NCBI RefSeq assembly: GCF_009601025.1
Contig: NZ_WIVE01000034.1
Coordinates: 1-48,095 of the forward strand
DNA length: 48,095 nucleotides
Direction of reading: 5' to 3'
Source: Roseospira navarrensis
GTDB taxonomy: Bacteria > Pseudomonadota > Alphaproteobacteria > Rhodospirillales > Rhodospirillaceae
The position numbers were made by a program, and so were the translations under genes. The notes beneath the pieces were generated by a model. That model was not told the origin of the DNA, searched no databases, and worked only from the letters and a program-made list of their open reading frames with translations. This document shows, piece after piece, positions 34,299 to 44,438 of the stretch; the stretch's first letter is position 1, and every line of letters starts with the position of its first letter.

Positions 34299-34927
34299 GC
34301 CTGGACCTGTGGCTGATGTTCCTGGTGGCCTCGGTCGGACTGAGCCTGACGCCCGGGCCGAACGGCCTGCTGTCGCTGACTCACGGGGCGCGCTTCGGGC
34401 TGGGTCGGACGGCGTTCACCGCCCTGGGCGCGGGGGTCGGGTTCCTGGTGCTGATCGCGGCCTCGCTGGCCGGGCTGGGGGCGCTGATGGCGGCTTCGGA
34501 ACAGGCGTTCACGATCGCCAAGTGGATCGGCGGCGGTTATCTGATCTGTCTGGGGATCCGCCTGTGGCGCGCGCCCGCGCCGGTGATCGGCGTGGTGGAC
34601 GACGCGGCCCCGGCGCTGGGCCGGGACGCCCAGGGGGCCCGCCTGTTCGCGCAGGGCTTCACCGTCGCGGTCTCCAACCCCAAGGTTCTGATCTTCTTCG
34701 CGGCCTTCCTGCCCCAGTTCATGACGCCGGGGCTCGGCTTCTGGCCGCACCTGCTGATCCTGGGCGGGACGTTCGTGACCATCGAGGTCGCCTATGAACT
34801 GCTGCTGGCCGGCACCGCCCACCGGCTGTCGCCGTGGCTGGCCAAGGGCGGGCGCTGGTTCAACCGCGTGACGGGCACCACCTTCATCGGCGTCGGCGGC
34901 CTGCTCGCCACCGCCGGTCGGGCGTGA
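34295..34927 (+). CDS. LysE/RhtB family amino-acid exporter
   Basis: A 210-residue inner-membrane protein of about six helices. LSLTPGPNGLLSLTHGARFG is the family signature at the first loop; FTVAVSNPKVLIFFAAFLPQF is the conserved middle segment. Such exporters remove excess amino acids such as Lys, Arg, homoserine or threonine. Overlapping the peptide-type importer, it may relieve amino acids released from imported peptides; this is inference from operon structure. Confidence 0.9.
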   Translation: MSLDLWLMFLVASVGLSLTPGPNGLLSLTHGARFGLGRTAFTALGAGVGFLVLIAASLAGLGALMAASEQAFTIAKWIGGGYLICLGIRLWRAPAPVIGVVDDAAPALGRDAQGARLFAQGFTVAVSNPKVLIFFAAFLPQFMTPGLGFWPHLLILGGTFVTIEVAYELLLAGTAHRLSPWLAKGGRWFNRVTGTTFIGVGGLLATAGRA

Positions 34928-34971
34928 ACTCCGGGGACCCCAGTCTACGACCGGGCCCGGACGAAAATCGG

Positions 34972-35000
34972 TTCACGGCCCGTGGCCCTGGTTCTAAGCT
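34972..35000 (+). promoter_or_regulatory. Possible promoter of the stress-protein gene
   Basis: TTCACG, 17-base spacer, TAAGCT, ending 60 bases before the start codon. Only a modest match to a sigma-70 pattern. Confidence 0.25.
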
Positions 35001-35060
35001 GCGCCAAGGATCCGGCTGATCGGGCCGGTCGGTCGCCACCAGTCCCCGGGAGACGTTGCC

Positions 35061-35489
35061 ATGTTCAAGAAGATCCTCGTGTCGGTTGACCTGGACTCCC
35101 CGTTCGACTGGGACAGGACGCTGCCGGTGGCCACCTCGATCGCCCAGCAATGGGGGGCCGCGCTGGAAGCGATGACGGTCATTCCCGACTACGGCAAGGG
35201 CATGGTCAGCCAGTTCTTCCCCACCGGCTATGAAGACAAGGTGGTCAAGATGACCATGGATCGGCTGCGCGAGCAGGTGGACAGCCGCCTGCCCGACGGC
35301 CTCAAGGCCAGCCATCTGGTGGGCGAGGGCAACATCTACGAGGCCCTGTTGCAGACCGCCCGCGAGCGGGGCACCGATCTGATGGTCATCGGGGCGCACC
35401 GGCCGGAGCTGAGCGACTACCTGCTGGGGCCGAACGCCGCCCGCGTGGTCCGGCACGCCGGCTGTTCCGTGCTGGTGGTCCGGGACTGA
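35061..35489 (+). CDS. Universal stress protein (UspA family)
   Basis: A 142-residue single-domain Usp. Begins FKKILVSVDLDSP and ends with the nucleotide-binding-type segment LMVIGAHRPELSDYLLGPNA and CSVLVVRD. The usual G-x2-G element is changed (GAHRP), though the later Gly is kept, so ATP binding is uncertain. Single gene with its own gap upstream; convergent with rodA, a hairpin repeat lying between. Confidence 0.9.
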   Translation: MFKKILVSVDLDSPFDWDRTLPVATSIAQQWGAALEAMTVIPDYGKGMVSQFFPTGYEDKVVKMTMDRLREQVDSRLPDGLKASHLVGEGNIYEALLQTARERGTDLMVIGAHRPELSDYLLGPNAARVVRHAGCSVLVVRD

Positions 35490-35527
35490 TCCCGGCCGGG
35501 CTCGTGGCCTGAAGGCCGCCGCCCCCC

Positions 35528-35648
35528 TCATACCGGCCGGCTTTTATCCTGACTCGTCAGGATAAAAGCCATACGCCGCTTCGCGGCGCCGGTGCAGTCG
35601 CACCGGCCGCCCGGCCTATGAAGTCACTTCATAGGCCCGGCGGTATCA
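35528..35648. repeat. Modular hairpin repeat D, copy 3, with terminal inverted repeats
   Basis: A 121-bp unit. Ends TCATACCGGCC and GGCGGTATCAC are imperfect inverted repeats. Inside are GGCTTTTATCCTGAC-TC-GTCAGGATAAAAGCC (35539-35570, perfect 15-bp arms), the conserved CGCCGCTTCGCGGCG and GGTGCAGTCGCACC hairpins shared with 8966-9041, and a third hairpin (GGCCTATGAAG-TCA-CTTCATAGGCC) at the place where copy 1 has an unrelated hairpin. It lies between two convergent genes and could end transcription from both sides. Confidence 0.8.
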
Positions 35649-35661
35649 CATCCGCCGGGGA

Positions 35662-36825
35662 TCACCCGTCGTCGTAGGCGCCGCGCCGGCCGATCTGCAC
35701 GTCCCGGTGGACCCACACGCTCATCAACAGGCCGAAGGCGATCATCAGCGTCAGCATGGCCGTGCCGCCGTAGGAGACGAACGGCAGCGGCACGCCCACG
35801 ACCGGGATCAGGCCCATCACCATGGCGATGTTGATGAAGACGTACAGGAAGAACGTCACGATCATCCCGATCGCCACCAGCCGGCCGAAGTGGTTGCGCG
35901 CACGCAGCGCGATGGCCAGCCCGTAGGCCAGCACCAGCACGTAGAGGAACAGCAGGCCCATGCCCGCGAGCATGCCGAATTCCTCGGCCAGCATGACGAA
36001 GATGAAGTCGGTCTGCTTCTCGGGCAGGAAGTTGAGGTGGCTCTGGGTCCCCTGCAGGAATCCCTTGCCGGTCAGCCCGCCCGAGCCCAGCGCGATCTTG
36101 GACTGAAGGATGTGGTAGCCGGCCCCGAGCGGATCGCGTTCGGGGTTGATGAACGTCAGCACCCGGTTCTTCTGGTAGTCGTGCAGGAACTGCCAGGCCA
36201 CGGGGATCGTTCCCAGGCCGGCGACGACCACCAGTCCGAACAGCCACAGCCGCACCCCGGCGGCGAAGAACAGCACGCCGCCCCCCGCCAGCAGCATGAG
36301 CGCGGTGCCCAGGTCCGGTTGTTTGAGCACCAGGGCCACCGGCGCCAGCGCCAGCAGCGCCGGCACGATCAGGAACAGCGGTCGGCCCACGTCCTGCAGA
36401 TCCGCGCCGTGGAAGAAGCGGGCGAGAGCCAGCACCAGCGTGACCTTCATCAACTCGGACGGCTGCAACTGGACCACGCCCAGGTCGATCCAGCGTTGGG
36501 CTCCCATGCCGATGGTGCCCTTCACCTCGACGGCCACCAGCAGCACGAAGGCGAGCGCATAGAGCCAGTAGGCGTAGCGCATCCACTGGCGGATATCGAT
36601 CATGGCGATCACCACCAGCAGCACCAGCCCGACGCCGAAACGCATGATGTGGCGCGACGCCCAGGGATCCATGCTGCCGTTGGCGGCGGAATACAGCATG
36701 ATGACGCCGATGCCGGTCAGCGCGCCGATGAGCAGGATCAGGGACCAGCTCATCTGCCACAGCTTCTCGCCCAGCGTCATCTCGCCCCGCCGCATGCGGG
36801 AGGTCATCAGCCCGTCGCCGATCAT
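35662..36825 (-). CDS. rodA: Peptidoglycan glycosyltransferase RodA
   Basis: A 387-residue SEDS polymerase with about ten membrane helices. Features: GIGVIMLYSAANGSMDPW, GAQRWIDLGVVQLQPSE, LVLKQPDLGTALML, QGTQSHLNFLPEKQTDFIFV and FVSYGGTAMLT, all hallmarks of RodA. It polymerises lipid II during elongation with PBP2. Last gene of the leftward mreBCD-mrdA-rodA operon; its start overlaps the mrdA stop (ATGA) with GGGAGGG upstream. Confidence 0.96.
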   Translation of the reverse strand: MIGDGLMTSRMRRGEMTLGEKLWQMSWSLILLIGALTGIGVIMLYSAANGSMDPWASRHIMRFGVGLVLLVVIAMIDIRQWMRYAYWLYALAFVLLVAVEVKGTIGMGAQRWIDLGVVQLQPSELMKVTLVLALARFFHGADLQDVGRPLFLIVPALLALAPVALVLKQPDLGTALMLLAGGGVLFFAAGVRLWLFGLVVVAGLGTIPVAWQFLHDYQKNRVLTFINPERDPLGAGYHILQSKIALGSGGLTGKGFLQGTQSHLNFLPEKQTDFIFVMLAEEFGMLAGMGLLFLYVLVLAYGLAIALRARNHFGRLVAIGMIVTFFLYVFINIAMVMGLIPVVGVPLPFVSYGGTAMLTLMIAFGLLMSVWVHRDVQIGRRGAYDDG

Positions 36826-38816
36826 TCGCCGGTCCCTCCCGGGGGTGTGCCGCCGTCGGTCCCGCCGTCGGTTCCGCCTTCGACGCTGGCCACGGCGGAT
36901 CCGCCGGTGCGGGTGGCCCGCTCGGCGGGTGTCTCGGGCGGGCGCTCCTGGATGGCGGCCACGTCTTCCGGCGCGCGGCGGCGCGACGGGTCCAGGCGCA
37001 GGGTTTCCATCATCACGTCATGGGCGATGGGCGCGGCGAACCGGGACCCGCCGCCGGCGTGCTCGACAATCACCGAGATCGCATAGCGCGGCGCCTCCGA
37101 CGGGGCGTAGCAGACGAACAGCGCGTGGTCGCGGAACTTCCACGGCAGGTCCTCGTTCTTGCGCACGCCCGCCTGGCGTTCCTGCATGGTGATGCGGCGC
37201 ACCTGCGAGGTGCCGGTCTTGCCGGCCATGGTCGCCCCGTCCACGTCGATGGCCGCGCCGCGCGCCGTGCCCCGGTTGCCGTTGACCACCCGCCACATGG
37301 CGTGCTTGACCGCCGCCATGGCCGAACTGCTGATGCCCAGGCTCTCGAACGCGGGCGTCGGCTGTTCGACAAGCTGGCCGTCCACGATGGCCTGGCGCGA
37401 CAGGGTGGGGCGGACGGCCAGGCCGTCGTTGGCGATGCGCGCCGTCATCACGGCCAGTTGCAGCGGCGTGGCCAGCACGTAGCCCTGGCCGATGCTGGCC
37501 ACCAGGGTTTCGCCCTGCACCCAGGGCTGGCCCAGAGTCGCCGACTTCCACGCCTTGGTGGGGATCAGGCCCGAGGCCTCGCCCGGCAGTTCGATGTCCA
37601 GGGGCGCGCCCAGCCCCATGCGGGTGGCCATGTCGGCGATGCGCTCGATGCCGATGCGGCGTGAGACCTCGTAGAAGTACACGTCGCACGACTGCTCGAT
37701 GGCCGAGGTCATGTTCATGTGACCGTGGCCCCAGCGCTTCCAGCAGTGGAAGCGGTGGTTGCCCAGCCGCAGGTGTCCGGGGCAGTAGACGGTCTGTTCG
37801 GCGTTGACGATGCCGCTTTCCAGCGCCGCCAGGGCGACCACCATCTTGAACGTGGAGCCGGGCGCGTACTGCCCCGCCAGCGCCTTGTTGCGCAGCGGCG
37901 CACGCGGGTTGTTGGCCAGCTCGCCCCATTCCTTGTTGCTCAGCCCGCGCGCGAAGGCATTGGGGTCGTAGGCCGGCATGGAGGCCATGGCCAGCAGCTC
38001 GCCGGTGTGCACGTCCATGACCACACAGGCCGCGCTGTCGTCGCCCAGGCGGCGCGAGGCATAGTCCTGCAGCCGCATGTCCAGGGTGAGTTGGACCTCG
38101 TGGCCGGGCTCGCCGTCCTCGCGGCGCAGTTCGCGGATGCGGCGCCCGACGGCGTTCACCTCCACCTGCTTGGCCCCGCTGGTGCCGCGCAGGGGCAGGT
38201 CATAGACCTTCTCGATGCCCGCCTTGCCGATGCGGAAGTCCGGCAGTTGCAACAGCGGGTCGTCGCCGGCGTCGATATCCTCTTCGGACACGGCGGCCAC
38301 ATACCCCAGAAGATGCGAGGCGAGGTCGGCATAGGGGTAGTCGCGGGTCAGGCCCTCGTCGATGGTCACGCCGGGCAGGTCGGGGATGTTGACCTGGATG
38401 GTGGCCATCTGCTCCCAGGTCAGGTTTTCGCGCACCGTGACGGGCACGAAGCTGCGCCGGCGCTTGATCTCCTTGATGACGCGCTGGCGGTCGTAGTCGG
38501 TCAGCGGCACCAGGGTGCCGAAGGTGTCCAGGGTCTGTTCCAGGTCCTTGGTGCGCTCGGCGATGACCTGGGCGCGGAAGTTCTGGCGGTTGACGGCCAG
38601 GGGGATGCCGTGCCGATCGACGATCGGCCCGCGCGGCGGCGAGATCAACTGCATGTTGATGCGGTTTTCCTCGGCCAGGGTGCGGTACTTTTCCGCCTCC
38701 ATGACCTGCAGGAAATACATGCGGCCGCCCAGCAGCGTGAACAGCAGCGCCTTGCCGCCGGCCAACAGCACGACCCGGCGGGTGAAGACCTTGGATCGAT
38801 CTCCGTCCTTCTGCAT
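36822..38816 (-). CDS. mrdA: Penicillin-binding protein 2
   Basis: A 664-residue transpeptidase for cell elongation. One N-terminal membrane helix, a dimerisation-type segment (PPRGPIVDRHG), and the transpeptidase domain: active-site S321-T-F-K324, S376-C-D, and K533-T-G. After about residue 600 it carries a Pro/Gly/Thr-rich tail (VEGGTDGGTDGGT, with a short DNA repeat at about 36855-36880) longer than in typical PBP2. Partner of RodA; 12 bp after mreD. Confidence 0.96.
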   Translation of the reverse strand: MQKDGDRSKVFTRRVVLLAGGKALLFTLLGGRMYFLQVMEAEKYRTLAEENRINMQLISPPRGPIVDRHGIPLAVNRQNFRAQVIAERTKDLEQTLDTFGTLVPLTDYDRQRVIKEIKRRRSFVPVTVRENLTWEQMATIQVNIPDLPGVTIDEGLTRDYPYADLASHLLGYVAAVSEEDIDAGDDPLLQLPDFRIGKAGIEKVYDLPLRGTSGAKQVEVNAVGRRIRELRREDGEPGHEVQLTLDMRLQDYASRRLGDDSAACVVMDVHTGELLAMASMPAYDPNAFARGLSNKEWGELANNPRAPLRNKALAGQYAPGSTFKMVVALAALESGIVNAEQTVYCPGHLRLGNHRFHCWKRWGHGHMNMTSAIEQSCDVYFYEVSRRIGIERIADMATRMGLGAPLDIELPGEASGLIPTKAWKSATLGQPWVQGETLVASIGQGYVLATPLQLAVMTARIANDGLAVRPTLSRQAIVDGQLVEQPTPAFESLGISSSAMAAVKHAMWRVVNGNRGTARGAAIDVDGATMAGKTGTSQVRRITMQERQAGVRKNEDLPWKFRDHALFVCYAPSEAPRYAISVIVEHAGGGSRFAAPIAHDVMMETLRLDPSRRRAPEDVAAIQERPPETPAERATRTGGSAVASVEGGTDGGTDGGTPPGGTGE

Positions 38817-38828
38817 GGCGGCGGGTCC

Positions 38829-39344
38829 TCAGGACTCCTTGGTCAACAGGAAGTGCGTGCGCGCGAAACCCCAGGCCAGGATCGGATACAGCAGCAGCGT
38901 CAGGCCGTAGCTGGCGGCCAGCGCCCCCGGGGCCACCACGTACCCCGTCAGGACCGCCACGGCCAGCGCCTTCAGCAGGGTCGCTCCCAGCGCCACCAGG
39001 GCCAGCGCCCACCAGGTAATCAGGAACGGCTTGCCCACGAAAAACCGATACTGGGTCAACACCACATACTGGGTCAGCATCAGCACCAGCGAGGTGACCC
39101 CCAGGGGTGTACTCATCAGGATATCCGTCAGGATGCCCAGCAGGAAGCCGCCCAGATAGCCCATCAGGTCGGGCCGATGCACCGCCCAGTAATACACGCA
39201 CAGCAGCCCGATCATGGGGCCGGCCCGCAGGAACCCCGGCGTGGTCATGGGGGCCACGGCCACCAGCACCAGGACCACCGACAGCACGAACGGCACCAGC
39301 CGCCGCACGGTCTGCACCAGGGACTGCCACAGGGTCGGCCGCAT
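38829..39344 (-). CDS. mreD: Rod shape-determining protein MreD
   Basis: A 171-residue membrane protein with about five to six helices: VVLVLVAVAPMTTPGFLRAG near the start, LMGYLGGFLLGILTDILMSTPLG as the family signature, and a C-terminal helix ending ARTHFLLTKES. Works with MreC in the elongasome. Position between mreC and mrdA confirms the call. Confidence 0.9.
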   Translation of the reverse strand: MRPTLWQSLVQTVRRLVPFVLSVVLVLVAVAPMTTPGFLRAGPMIGLLCVYYWAVHRPDLMGYLGGFLLGILTDILMSTPLGVTSLVLMLTQYVVLTQYRFFVGKPFLITWWALALVALGATLLKALAVAVLTGYVVAPGALAASYGLTLLLYPILAWGFARTHFLLTKES

Positions 39345-39350
39345 CGGCGC

Positions 39351-40223
39351 CTACCGCCCGCCCAGGGCGACGCCGGGCCCGGGGTCGGGCACGATGCCCT
39401 CGATGCCGTAGTCCAGGATCCGGACCAGATCGAGCCGTCCTTCCTCGATCAGCAGTTCCACCCGGATATGGCCATCGTCCACCGAGGCCACCACCCCCAC
39501 CGGGATATCCGGCGGGAAGGCCCCGGCCGTGCCGGACGTCACGATGCGGTCGCCCGGGGAAATCCCCGTCTTGGCCTTCATGAACGCCAGTTCCGGGCGG
39601 TTGTCGTTGGTGCCCATCAGGATGGCGCGGGCGCGGCTTTCCTCCATGATGACCGGCACGCGAGAGTTGATGTCGGTCAGCAGGAGCACCCGGCTGGAAC
39701 GCCCCCCCACCTCGGTCAGGCGGCCCACCAGACCCTCGGCGGCGACCACCACCTGTCCCTTGCGGGCGCCGTCGCGGGTGCCGGCCGTGACCAGCAGGCT
39801 GCGCGCGAACACCCCGCCGGTGTCGGCGACCACGCGCGCGGTGATGTGGTTCGGCGCGGGTTCGGGCACCAGGTTGGCCAGCTCGCGCAGGCGCTGATTC
39901 TCCACCTGAAGCTCGCGCGCGACGGTCTGCCAGCGCAGCAGGCCGCGGTTCTCCTCGCGCAGGCGGGCGTTCTCCTCGCGGATGGCGGCCAGTTCGCGGA
40001 TGTTGTTCATGACCGCGCCGACGCTGGCGGCGGGCTTGGACATGATCTCCAGCACCGGCGTCAGGGCGTCGATCACGGTGCTGGAGATGCGCGAGATCAA
40101 CACGGTATCGGCCTTGCCCAGCAGCATCAGGCCGAACGCCGCCGCCACCAGCACGCCGAAGGCGAGCCGGTGCAGGGCCACCTTCATGGCCCCGAATCGG
40201 GACATCTGGCCGTTGGGCTGCAT
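39351..40223 (-). CDS. mreC: Rod shape-determining protein MreC
   Basis: A 290-residue membrane-anchored periplasmic protein. One helix (GVLVAAAFGLMLLG), a coiled-coil segment (IREENARLREENRGL, LQVENQRLRELANL), then the beta domain with GVFARSLLVTAGTRDG, KGQVVVAAEGLVGRLTEVG and GDRIVTSGTAGAFPPDIPVG. ATG at 40223 is chosen because GAGG lies eight bases upstream; an in-frame GTG at 40247 adds eight residues. Gap of 115 bp after mreB. Confidence 0.93.
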   Translation of the reverse strand: MQPNGQMSRFGAMKVALHRLAFGVLVAAAFGLMLLGKADTVLISRISSTVIDALTPVLEIMSKPAASVGAVMNNIRELAAIREENARLREENRGLLRWQTVARELQVENQRLRELANLVPEPAPNHITARVVADTGGVFARSLLVTAGTRDGARKGQVVVAAEGLVGRLTEVGGRSSRVLLLTDINSRVPVIMEESRARAILMGTNDNRPELAFMKAKTGISPGDRIVTSGTAGAFPPDIPVGVVASVDDGHIRVELLIEEGRLDLVRILDYGIEGIVPDPGPGVALGGR

Positions 40224-40338
40224 CGCGGGCTGCCTCGTTACCGGCACACGCTGTTGGGTCGCGGTCGCTTCGACCGCCCACGACGGACCCGGCCCGGCGG
40301 CACGGATCGCGACGCGGGGCCCTCCGGCGGCGGCGGAC

Positions 40339-41385
<1,047 letters not shown>

Positions 41386-41633
41386 TCACTCACCCCGCGT
41401 CTCGCGTTCCCCTGCGACGGTCCTTCGCTTCCCGGTCCGCCTGGTGCCGGGCGCACCCGCTCTCGCGGGTTCGGCTCATGGCAGAGCCGCCGGTCCGTTC
41501 CGCCTGCGGCCCTGCCGCGCGCCCGTGTCGTGATATGCCCGATGCGGGCGCGTCCTGTCCACGCCTTATCCGGGGCGTCATCCCGATCAGGGGGCCCGCA
41601 AACGACTGAGGCGCAACACCCCTCGCCCCCCGG

Positions 41634-41662
41634 ATCAAGAAACGTTCCCGGACGGATGTCAA
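41634..41662 (-). promoter_or_regulatory. Possible promoter of the mre operon
   Basis: On the reverse strand TTGACA (41662-41657), a 17-base spacer and CTTGAT (41639-41634). The -35 is ideal, the -10 weak. A 255-base leader would precede mreB. Confidence 0.35.
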
Positions 41663-41824
41663 TCGTCGGCTCGGCCATGGGGACATTTTACGCGGTGTTT
41701 CATGAACGAAGTGTCAACCGTTCCGTCAGAGAGTGTCGCAGGGAGTCGGGTCGCGGGACACGGCGACGGCCGCGCCGGTGGCCTGTTCGGCTGGTGGCAG
41801 GATCACAAATCGCCGGGTTTTAAA

Positions 41825-41853
41825 TTGTGGTCGGATCGGGTGCCGCCTATACT
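41825..41853 (+). promoter_or_regulatory. Sigma-70-type promoter of the chemoreceptor gene
   Basis: TTGTGG (41825-41830), 17-base spacer, TATACT (41848-41853), with AT-rich sequence just before. The start codon lies 85 bases downstream and an AGAAGG site sits before it. No flagellar sigma-28 pattern was seen. Confidence 0.55.
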
Positions 41854-41937
41854 CCGCCCCGCCAGAAGGTAGCAAGACAAAGAATTGCCTTAATTGCGAC
41901 GGAACAGCAACATAGTGGTAACAGAAGGTGCCCTCCC

Positions 41938-44010
41938 ATGATGTCCGGTCTCTCGTTGTCCTGGCGCATTGCGCTTCAGTTTTCCATCGTCACGATCGTC
42001 GTGTTCGGTGTGTTCTTTTATGTGATTTCAAGTCAGCAGGCGTCCTACTCCGAGGATGTCGGCCGGGAGGCGCTGGGCGAGAACGCCGCCAAGATCGCCG
42101 CCACGGTGACGGCCGTGGTGGGCGAGGCCACGGAATCGGCCGTGACCATGGCCTCGGCCCTGGCCGGCCTGCGGGACGCCGGGGTGACGGACCGGACCGC
42201 CTACGCCAAGGTGGTGGAGCAGACCATCGACGCGCACCCGCAGTTCGTGGGCGGCGGCCTGGGCATCGAGCCGGATGTTCTGGGACCGGACACGGAGGCC
42301 GCCGGCCAGGGCTACAGCGACGACGGCGGCCGGCTGGTGCCCTACTTCTATCACGATGGCGGCACCGTCACCTGGGAGCCGCTGCTCATGGGCGAGGGCA
42401 GCGGGTCGGAGGCGTGGTACGACCTGCCCATCCAGCGCCGCGCCCTGGTGCTGACCGACACGTATGACTACGAGATCGCCGGCGAAAGCGTGCTGATGAC
42501 TACCGCCGCCGCGCCCATCCTGGACGACGGCCGCGCCATCGGCGTCGCCACGGTGGATCTGGCGCTCGACGACCTGCAGGCCCGCATTGGCCAGATCGCC
42601 GTGTTCAAGACCGGGTTCGGCGGGCTGCTCAGCGGCACGGGGGCATGGGTCTCCCACGCCGACAACGCCCGCCTGAACACGTCGATCATCGGCCAGGACG
42701 AGGCCATCGCGCAGGCCCACGCCGCCGCGCTGCGCGGACGGACGACCGTGGGCGCCACCGTCATCGACGGTCAGGACGTCATGTTCGCCGCCGCGCCGGT
42801 CACGTTCGAGCGGGCGGGTGCGACCTGGGTCGCGTTCGCCGCCGCGCCCACGGCGGAGATCCTGGCTGCGTCCCGCGCGCTGCAATGGACCATGGCGGGA
42901 ATCGGCCTCGGGTTCCTGGCCCTGATGGTGCTGGTGTTGTGGCTGATCGGCCGCTCCATCGCCGGCCCGATCGTGGCCCTGACCGGCGTGACCACACGCA
43001 TCGCCGACGGCCACCACGGCGAGACGGTGCCCGCCGTGACGCGGAAGGACGAGATCGGCGCCCTGGCGCGCTCGGTCGAGGTGTTCCGCCGCACCGTCAT
43101 CCAGATGGACGAGCTGAAGGCCGAGCAGGTCCAGGCCGCCGAGCGCCACGACGCCGAGAAGCGCGAGGCCATCCGCCTTCTGGTCACCCAGTTCGAGGAC
43201 AGCGTGGCCGCCGCCATGTCCTCCGTGCAGGCGTCCTCCAAGGAAATGCACGGGGCGGCGGAACGCATGGCGTCCATCGCCGACACCACCCGCGCCCGGT
43301 CCTCCGCCGTCGTGTCGGACGCCGACGAGGCCTCGCGCAACGCCGGCACGGTCGCGGCCGCCGCCGAACAGCTCGGCCATTCGGTCTCCGAGATCAGCCG
43401 CCAGATGACCTACCAGACCCAGGCGGCCGACGAGGCGGGCACGGCCGCCGCCGCCAGCGACGGCCAGATCAAGGGCCTGGCCGAAAGCGTCGAGTCGATC
43501 GGCACCGTGGTCAATCTCATCACCGACATCGCCGACCAGACCAACCTGCTGGCGCTGAATGCGACCATCGAGGCGGCGCGCGCCGGGGACGCCGGCAAGG
43601 GCTTCGCCGTGGTCGCCAACGAGGTCAAGACGCTGGCCACCCAGACCAGCAAGGCCACGGACCAGATCGCGACCCAGATCAAGGGCGTGCAGGACCGCAC
43701 GGGGACGGCCGTCACCTCCATCGCCGACATCAACAGTCGGATCGAGCGGATCAAGGAGGTCTCGTCCTCCGTGGCCGCCGCCATCGAGCAGCAGAGCGCC
43801 GCCACCGAGGAGATCAACCGCAACACACATCAGGCGAGCACCGGCATCCAGACCGTCTCGGCCGCCATCGCCGAGATGGCCGGCGCGCTGTCCGACCTGG
43901 GCGAGACCGCCGGCGCCGTGCTGGACGCCGCCGACCGCCTGACGGGCGAGGCCGATACCCTCTCCGACCGTGTGGCCGCGTTCATGCGGGACCTGGATCA
44001 GCGCTCCTGA
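41938..44010 (+). CDS. Methyl-accepting chemotaxis protein, dCache sensor
   Basis: A 690-residue chemoreceptor. Membrane helices at about 10-32 and 316-338 bracket a periplasmic double-Cache domain, seen in [19 protein letters not shown] and the [19 protein letters not shown] segment. HAMP at about 335-390, then the signalling coiled coil with the conserved tip [19 protein letters not shown] and [16 protein letters not shown]. It lacks a C-terminal CheR/CheB tethering pentapeptide (ends DLDQRS). Two ATGs are adjacent at 41938; upstream codons to 41827 overlap the promoter and are noncoding. Ligands of dCache domains are often amino acids or amines; not determinable here. Confidence 0.93.
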   Translation: MMSGLSLSWRIALQFSIVTIVVFGVFFYVISSQQASYSEDVGREALGENAAKIAATVTAVVGEATESAVTMASALAGLRDAGVTDRTAYAKVVEQTIDAHPQFVGGGLGIEPDVLGPDTEAAGQGYSDDGGRLVPYFYHDGGTVTWEPLLMGEGSGSEAWYDLPIQRRALVLTDTYDYEIAGESVLMTTAAAPILDDGRAIGVATVDLALDDLQARIGQIAVFKTGFGGLLSGTGAWVSHADNARLNTSIIGQDEAIAQAHAAALRGRTTVGATVIDGQDVMFAAAPVTFERAGATWVAFAAAPTAEILAASRALQWTMAGIGLGFLALMVLVLWLIGRSIAGPIVALTGVTTRIADGHHGETVPAVTRKDEIGALARSVEVFRRTVIQMDELKAEQVQAAERHDAEKREAIRLLVTQFEDSVAAAMSSVQASSKEMHGAAERMASIADTTRARSSAVVSDADEASRNAGTVAAAAEQLGHSVSEISRQMTYQTQAADEAGTAAAASDGQIKGLAESVESIGTVVNLITDIADQTNLLALNATIEAARAGDAGKGFAVVANEVKTLATQTSKATDQIATQIKGVQDRTGTAVTSIADINSRIERIKEVSSSVAAAIEQQSAATEEINRNTHQASTGIQTVSAAIAEMAGALSDLGETAGAVLDAADRLTGEADTLSDRVAAFMRDLDQRS

Positions 44011-44105
44011 TCCGCGTTCCGGTCCATCGCCGGGCCGCGCACGGGGGCGGCAGGGCTCCGAACCCGGATTGCCGTTCTGTGCACGGTTGTGGGAAACCCG
44101 CCTCA

Positions 44106-44199
44106 CGAGGTCCTTCGGTCGCCCCCGGCGACGCGTTGCGTCGCCGCAAAGGAGCGCGACCATCGGACCGATGGTCGCGGGGGCTCCCTCAGCATGACA
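44106..44199 (-). repeat. Dispersed REP-like repeat R, copy 2 (long form)
   Basis: On the reverse strand it runs from TGTCATGCTGAGG to GAAGGACCTCG. It contains two perfect hairpins: CGGCGACGC-GTT-GCGTCGCCG and GCGACCATCGG-A-CCGATGGTCGC. Followed on the forward strand by six T. Confidence 0.6.
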
Positions 44200-44215
44200 A
44201 TTTTTTATAGAAGTC

Positions 44216-44252
44216 GTCATCCTGAGCGCCCTAAGAGCGCGAAGGATCTCGT
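44216..44252 (+). repeat. Dispersed REP-like repeat R, copy 3
   Basis: GTCATCCTGAGCGC...GCGCGAAGGATCTCG, the short form. It faces copy 2, 16 bases away. Confidence 0.65.
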
Positions 44253-44438
44253 GACAAGGCCCCAACGATGAAACCCGGTCATCTGGAATCCAAGCCCTGA
44301 CAGGGGCGGCGCGGGGATGGATCGTGAACCAGGAATGGGGTACAGGCGTTCTGATCCCGCTTGCCTCGACCCGGGGGCGCGCATGCCGGGGCGGGAGGGG
44401 CCCTCCCGGCGGACGGGATCAGACGGAGGATGACGGGA

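Larger units (their letters stand above)
44011..44438. other. Intergenic gap filled by R-type repeats
   Basis: Apart from repeats R at 44106-44199 and 44216-44252 and a T-run (44201-44206) after hairpins that could terminate the chemoreceptor message, no gene is seen. The R copies face each other. Confidence 0.6.

Noticed and set aside
42028-44265. A 745-codon reverse ORF over the chemoreceptor
   Set aside because: Antisense shadow; Gly/Arg/His-rich with no domain.
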